64,000 bases of DNA from Peromyscus leucopus (taxonomy: Eukaryota > Chordata > Mammalia > Rodentia > Cricetidae), in the NCBI RefSeq assembly GCF_004664715.2, contig NC_051069.1, positions 69,896,647 to 69,960,646 on the forward strand, read 5' to 3'. Below, piece by piece: positions 58,581 through 64,000 of the stretch. Each line of letters starts with the position of its first letter. Within the stretch, counting starts at the first letter, position 1. Made by a program: the position numbers and the translations under genes. The notes beneath the pieces are model-generated. The model did not search any database, was not told the DNA's origin, and saw only the letters and a program-made list of their open reading frames with translations.

Positions 58581-59587
58581 ATTTATAGGAGAAAAAAATA
58601 GGATGGTTGGTATAAGAGACATAGAAGTGGGGGACTGGGAAGATGACCAAAGATATCAAGTTAAATTTTGTAGGATGACCCTAATAATGTAGGAGGCAAC
58701 ACAGGGACTGTAGGAATAGCATGCCATTGTCTGCTGGAAATTTGCTAGATCAATACATTTTGGGTGTTCTCACCACAAACAGACTAACATAAAACAAACC
58801 CAGAAAAGTATGAGACATGATGGCATGTTGATTTGTATATGCAGCCATCTCTTCATTATTTGCATGTATATATCAAAACATGGCACACAACTTAATTTTT
58901 TATTACTTTTTAAAAAAAAGAGTAGAATGTTCTTCACATGGCTGTGTGAAGTTTGAACTAATCATTTACTACTCATCATACTTAAGACCTCCATAGCTCA
59001 CTGGCTGATCCCACCATAAAATGGGATTCTATGATTGCTTGTCAGATGTTCACCTGAGAGAGTTTTCTTTCAGTGTGGATGTTTTTAGTTAATGGCAGAT
59101 AGAAAGCTTATCCCAGTCTCTGAACACATGGTACTTTCAAAACTTTGGAACTCAAATAAAGGGCTAAAGGAACCATGGAAACTGAGAATGAAGCAGCAAT
59201 CAGAATTCAGAAAATAGGTCAACCCATGGGGCTACTTCACATGGTGCAGATTTAACTCTCTTTGGACGAATGAGGTGACATCTAGGTGGTTGCTTTTCCA
59301 AGGAGGTTAACTAGTAAGTAAGAAAAGACAATTATGCTCACTGAAAAGCCACCAAGCTCATTGTTTTAGGGGTAAATGATATTTTGTTTTGAAGTGACTG
59401 ATGTGGAGGACATTGGAGTATATTTCTGGCAGGCAGGGCCCTGTAGAAAGAGGTGATAACAGAAGGAAACTCAGTAACACTGTGAAGATTGTCTGTCTCA
59501 GTTAAAGAATATGGTGGTTACTTCAATAGGAATGGGCTTGCTGTAGTATCTAGTGGCTCAGAGTCATTAAAAACAAGAATGTTTGTC
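58581..59587. other. Unassigned sequence
   Basis: No gene or confident repeat recognised. Confidence 0.35.
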
Positions 59588-60405
59588 TTTCTGAGTCTGG
59601 GTTACCTCACTCAGGATGATTTTTTTCTAGATCCATCCATTTGCCTGCAAACCTCATGATGTCATTGTTTTTCTCTGCTGAGTAGTATTCCATTGTATAT
59701 ATGTACCACATTTTATTTATCCATTCTTCAGTTGAAGGGCATCTAGGTTGTTTCCAGGTTCTGGCTATTACAAACAATGCTGATATGGTCGAGAGACAGC
59801 CAGAACTGAATGACTCTGGTGATGGGATGGCCAAGCACCCTAATTGTCGTGCTAGAAACCCCATCCAATGTCTGAGGGATCTGGATGCAGAGATCCACAG
59901 CTAGGCCCAGGGTGGAGCTCCGGGAGTCCAATTAGTGAGAAAGAGGAGGGTTTATATGAGCGAGAATTGTTGAGACCAAGGTTGGATAAAGCACAGGGAC
60001 AAAGGGCCAAACGAATGGAAACACATGAATTATGAACCAAAGGCTGAGGGGCCCCCAACTGGATCAGGCTCTCTGAATAGGTGAGACAGTTGATTGGCTT
60101 GATCTGTTTGGGAGGCATCTAGGCAGTGGGACCGAGTCCTGTGCTCATTGCATGAGTTGGCTGTTTGAAACCTGGGGCTTATGCAGGGATGCTTGGCTCA
60201 GTCTGGGAGGAGGGGACTGGAACTTCCTGGACTGAGTCTACCAGGTTGATCTCAGTCCTCCTCGGGGGAGGCTTTGCCCTGGAGGAGGTGGGAATGGGAG
60301 GGTAGGCTGGGGGGAAGGGGAGAGGGGCGGGAGGGGGGAGAACAAAGGAATCTGTGGCTGATATGCAGAACTTTATTGTATTGTAAAATAAAATAAAAAA
60401 AAAGT
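59588..60405. mobile_element. L1 insertion with 5' inversion
   Basis: Left part (59588 to about 59789) is L1 ORF2-end sequence on the minus strand. Right part (about 59790 to 60405) is the 3' UTR of the same L1 type on the plus strand, ending in 'gtaaaataaaataaaaaaaa'. The two abut at 'gctgatatg|gtcgagagac'. Compared with the 21-kb copy, roughly 370 bp between the two pieces are missing. This is the usual product of twin priming. The minus ORF2 fragment has a 7-A run where the 21-kb copy has 6, shifting the frame. Confidence 0.9.
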
Positions 60406-60533
60406 ATGTGGGAAAAAAATAATGTACTGCTCAGTGCATGATGGTGAGAAGGTCAGGGAAGATCATCCTGCTGCTGGCAGGTGCACTGAATTATTGCAGA
60501 TACAGTTTTAAGACTCCTGTATTTTGGGAGTGG

Positions 60534-60572
60534 GGCTGGAGAGATAGTTGTTAAAGGCTCTGTCTCATATCT
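60534..60572 (+). mobile_element. B2-type SINE head fragment
   Basis: 'ggggctggagagatagttgt' followed by 'taaaggctctg' is the tRNA-derived 5' end of a B2/B4-type SINE. The remainder is absent. Confidence 0.6.
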
Positions 60573-60929
60573 TAAAAATCCTTTATTTTTGGCCTTTCAG
60601 TGCATGATTTCTCTATAACTTGCTGCCTCATTCCTATTTTCCCTTTCTTAATAAACCGTCTCCAATTCTATTTCTAAGAAGATCCTATATTTTACTAAAC
60701 TTAAAAATCCTTCACTAGCTCGCTTGCAAGCTAACAATCACAATAAAAAATGTTTTGAACTGCACAAACCCACATAACGACAAACTAAAAGTTTTTGGGA
60801 TCTAAATTAAATAATTTTTAAATAATTGTACTATAAGAGCAAATGTCTTGAAACTAATGGGTCAGATTACTAAATTAAGAGAAAAAAGCAATGGTATGAA
60901 CACAAAAGAAATGGAAGAAAGGAAATGAT
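60573..60929. other. Unassigned AT-rich sequence
   Basis: Nothing recognised. Confidence 0.35.
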
Positions 60930-61425
60930 TGAAATAGTACATCTCATAGAGGATCCATGTAATCTCTCACCCTTTTAGAATCTTCTATGTGTAATTAATA
61001 TGACTAACATAGTGATGTACAGTTGGCCAATGCACAGAGCATAAAAGAGTGAAGATTTCTCAACCATAGAAAGAGAACATATATCCCTCAACCCCTCTCC
61101 CATAGCTTGGAACCGTTATGAAAGAGGATAGAGTATAAGAGCCTGAGGTGATAGATGACTTGAAGGAAACGTTCTCTTCTGCAATCAGCAGGGCAGTTTA
61201 CACATGGACTCATAGTGGTTGTGACAGCCTGTGCAAGGCTTTCAAGTCCATCCCAAACTAAATCCCAGTGAGGAGACAATATTTGGTCAGCTCAAATTGG
61301 ACTTGGAGGATTTTTTTCAAAAAGGCATAAAGCTGGATGGAGAGGGAAGTGGAGTGAATTGGGATGAAAATCATTAAAACACATTGCACAAAGCACTCAA
61401 AGAACTATTTTAAAAAAGATGGTGG
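60930..61425 (+). mobile_element. L1 3' UTR fragment, sense
   Basis: 'agcagggcagtttacacatg', 'ctgtgcaaggctttcaagtc' and 'actaaatcccagtgaggaga' match the older Lx-type 3' UTR order seen at 47 kb. The 3' tail is decayed. Confidence 0.65.
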
Positions 61426-61449
61426 AATAAGTGAAAATAATATAAAACA

Positions 61450-62230
61450 CACATATCAACAAACAAAAAAAGGTTTCACTTGGAATAACTAATAATACCA
61501 AAGCACCTTTGTCAAGAGTCATCATGAAAAGAGTGAGGAGTGTGAAGCAAGGAAATGGTGTTGAAAATAACAAAGCAACCATCATAGGAATCATGGAGGA
61601 TTATAAAAGCATTGGTATTATGAGTGATTTCATAATAATTAAGGCTGAAAATCTTGAGTAAAGTTGGACAAATTTCCAGACAAAATGTTGTACTCCACAA
61701 AAGTAACTTAGAAAACTCCAACAATATTCATGTAAGAAGAGAAAAGAAAGGAACAATTGAAAATACATCCACAATGCAAATATCAGGGCCAGAGTTCTTG
61801 CCTAATGAATTCTATTAGAATTAAAGGAATGACTATAATATAGAAAAAAACTATTCTACAGTGTAGTTGAGGGAAAATGTGCTATGTTCAACTCCTCTTA
61901 GAAAGCATTATTTTGATGTGAAACCCAGTCTAAGATCATATAAGAAGGGTGACTAGAAGCCAATTTTATTAACAAACACAGGTACAAAAATTAGTAAAAT
62001 AGTCTACTAGCAAACTGATTCTGACAGTGCATAACCTGATGATGCAAGGTATGTAACTGGGAAGTAATCTAGTGTTGAAGAGTTGGCTTGATGCTATAAT
62101 ATAATATAAATGACTACATTAGCACATTGCAGGAGGAGAAACATTGAATGATGCAAAGGAGGCAGAAAAAAATTGTACTCAAATTCACCATGCGTTTATA
62201 TAAGTACCCTACACTACTAGCAATAATGTA
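61450..62230 (+). mobile_element. Ancient L1 ORF2 remnant, sense
   Basis: 'cagggccagagttcttgcct', 'gaattctattagaattaaag' and 'aattttattaacaaacacag' resemble mid-ORF2 of old L1. No frame is open for more than a few dozen codons. A similar short block recurs at 62500-62585. Confidence 0.6.
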
Positions 62231-62326
62231 GACTTCAACTCAGAGAGGATAATCATAAAAAACTATGGCAAACATTGTAGTATTGTTAACAATTGAAAAC
62301 ACTCCATCTAAGGTGAAGGTAAAGAA

Positions 62327-62414
62327 AAATGGGGAGCTGATTAGGTGGCTCAGCTGGTAAATCACTAGCAATGCGGATGTGAGGATGAAGGTTCCAACCC
62401 CAGCCCCCACATAA
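62327..62414 (+). mobile_element. tRNA-derived SINE (B2/B4-type) fragment
   Basis: 'tggggagctgattaggtggc', 'tcagctggtaaatcac', 'gtgaggatgaaggttcc' and 'aaccccagcccccacat' follow the SINE head with A- and B-box-like segments. Confidence 0.75.
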
Positions 62415-62585
62415 GTAGACATAAAACTACTATATATTATGCCAGATATCAATGATGACCTGGCAAGGTTCAACATGTAAAGGCCACTTGATCTAGATGC
62501 CTCTATAGTATCACTGCAAACTGATCTATAGAATTAATACAATCCCAATAAAATTCTCAACACATTACACAACTATTACATATAT

Positions 62586-63326
62586 GCAGAGTACCTAGGT
62601 CAGTACCCTGCAGGCTCCCTGGTTGTTGATTCACTCTCTGTGAGCCACTGTGAACCCAGGTTAGTTGATTCTGTGAGTTTTCTTGTGGTGTCCTTGACCC
62701 TTCTGTCTCCTAGAATCCCCCCCCCCCCCGTCTGTAGGATTCCCTGAGCTCTATCTAATGTTTGGCTATGAGTCTGCATCTGTTTCCATCAGTTGCTGGA
62801 TGAAGACTCTCTGATGACAATTGGGCTAGGCATCAATCTATGAGTATAGTAGAATATCACAATCACTACATTGACATTGTTTTTTTCTCCAGTCGTGTTT
62901 GATTCTATCCTAGATTTCTGTGTCATCCAGCCTGTGGGTTCTGGTGCTCCAAGCAGTGTCAGGGGTGGACTTACTATCCTGGCATTGGTTCTAGGCTAGA
63001 CCAGTCAGTTGTTTAGCTAGGTCTTCTTGTAGGACTCCTAATAATGGCAGGGCTGTCTCTGACTCTTTTGCTGGCTTTTGGGACCCTACTCCTCATATTG
63101 AGTCACCTTGCCCAGCCTTAATTCATGGGAAGTTGCTTAGTCTTACTGCAACTTGATATGTCATATTTTGTTGATATCCGTGGGAAGCCTGCTTTTTCCT
63201 GAACAAAAAATGGAGGAGGAGTGGATTAAGGGATAGGAACAGAGGGGTTGGTGGGAGGGACTTGGAGAAAAGTAGGGAGGGGAAACTGTAGCTGGGATGT
63301 AAAATTAATTAATTAATTAAAAATTC
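62586..63326 (+). mobile_element. L1 3' UTR, sense, with tail
   Basis: 'tatgcagagtacctaggtca', 'gtgtccttgacccttctgtc', 'cagggctgtctctgactctt' and 'gcaacttgatatgtcatatt' lead to a purine-rich stretch and ..GTAAAATTAATTAATTAATTAAAA. A 14-C run lies at 62718-62731. Confidence 0.85.
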
Positions 63327-63837
63327 TTAGCAGGCTCCTCGATGGAATTTGATCTATTAATTCAGTTATTTAGAACTATGAAAGTCCACAGGGGGTTCAA
63401 AATACCCCTGAAGAAGTGTAACAATGAAAAGTTTGTCTGTGATTAAAAAAAGTTGTCATAAACTAGGGAGAATAATTTTGGTGCCATAGAGAGAAAAAAC
63501 AAAACAAAACAACAAAACAACAGTGCCAGTGGTTATATTGCCAGAACATAGACACACACATATGGAAGCTTGATTCAGTCACACTAACATAGCCCCTAAA
63601 CAGAAAATAGGGACTGTGTGTATGCATTTGTTCATCCATGCTTATGGGAGTATTCACATGAGTGACAATACATTCATGTTCATGTGGACCCCAGAGGACT
63701 AATAATCTAAGGTGTCTTTCCTCAGGAACCATCCACCTTGTTTATTTCAATGGGTCTTCCATTGTATTGATGTTTGTTGAGTAAGCTATGCTGGCTGTCT
63801 AGAGAGCTCAAGAAATCTGCATGTCCCCAGCATTGGC
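63327..63837. other. Unassigned; one A-rich simple repeat
   Basis: A (CAAAA)n run at 63494-63522. No gene seen. Confidence 0.4.
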
Positions 63838-63933
63838 ATTTTTTTTTTTTAATGTGGAGTCTGGAGCTTGAACTAGGGTTGTCATGCCTGTGAAGTGAGC
63901 ACTTTACTGACTGAACTCTTATTACTTCAGCCA
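63838..63933 (-). mobile_element. tRNA-derived SINE (B3/B4-type) fragment, minus strand
   Basis: A T run is followed by 'tggagcttgaactagggttg' and 'gtgagcactttactgactga', the reverse of a SINE head with box B and box A-like segments. Confidence 0.65.
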
Positions 63934-64000
63934 GGGACAATTTTCAAAATGGCATTGAGGTAGTTGAGAACAATATGAAAGTTTAAAGACTTTATGTGAT

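Noticed and set aside
1..64000. CRISPR arrays, operons, bacterial promoters or terminators
   Set aside because: The window is mammalian repeat-rich DNA. The tandem arrays seen are microsatellites or ERV-internal repeats without spacer structure.
1..64000. tRNA genes, U6, 7SK, 5S or Y RNA genes
   Set aside because: tRNA-like heads are parts of ID/B2/B3-type SINEs. By eye I found no intact small RNA gene other than the U4-derived fragment.

Overview
The window looks like nuclear DNA of a muroid rodent, most likely a cricetid (deer mouse, hamster or vole group). It is AT-rich and crowded with rodent B1, B2/B3-type and ID SINEs, Lx-type L1 3' ends, rodent ERV LTRs and long CA/TG microsatellites. 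The two freshest B1 copies (25290-25456 and 30247-30397) carry the extended 'gctccaggaaaggcgcaaagc' type of right half or a relative of it, and the integrase-bearing provirus at 14.3-17.7 kb resembles the mys-like ERVs of cricetids. The species call is inference from repeat types only. I found no convincing functional protein-coding gene, CpG island, tRNA gene or intact snRNA gene. The window reads as intergenic or deep intronic DNA.

Layout. 0-5.4 kb is mostly unassigned AT-rich sequence with one B1. 5.4-9.5 kb holds a solo LTR with a perfect 6-bp target-site duplication, a relic with a minus-strand gag zinc knuckle, a nested hAT-type element and a short telomere-like tract. 9.5-14.2 kb is largely unassigned, with one old LTR. 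14.26-17.72 kb is a deleted provirus: a 5' LTR stub, an integrase core with an intact D,D-35-E triad, a noncoding tail with a degenerate ~70-bp tandem repeat, a polypurine tract and a 3' LTR. 21.0-28.6 kb is a stack of L1 copies in both orientations plus SINEs and a second hAT element. 30-37.5 kb has a B1, a B3-type SINE, three LTRs (two of one family in opposite orientation, one with a perfect 6-bp duplication) and an ID SINE. 37.5-40.7 kb has few recognisable repeats. 40.74-41.54 kb is a notable structure in which an LTR sits between two ~229-bp direct copies of flanking DNA. 41.8-49.6 kb is L1 fragments, microsatellites and a B1. 50-53 kb holds two weak exon-like ORFs, a U4 snRNA-derived pseudogene and a B1. 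53-63.3 kb is dominated by L1, including one with a 5' inversion, plus another solo LTR with a perfect duplication.

The annotated elements do not form a pathway. Apart from the recombination structures, each is an independent insertion. Orientation of the LTR family at 5.4, 13.1, 41.0 and 57.2 kb is given relative to one convention (element starting TGCTRTGG and ending CTACA) and is uncertain in absolute terms. Repeat family names come from recognition by eye, so subfamily names are avoided where I was unsure. I saw no previously undescribed biological system. The most unusual structure is the LTR flanked by long direct repeats at 40.7-41.5 kb.
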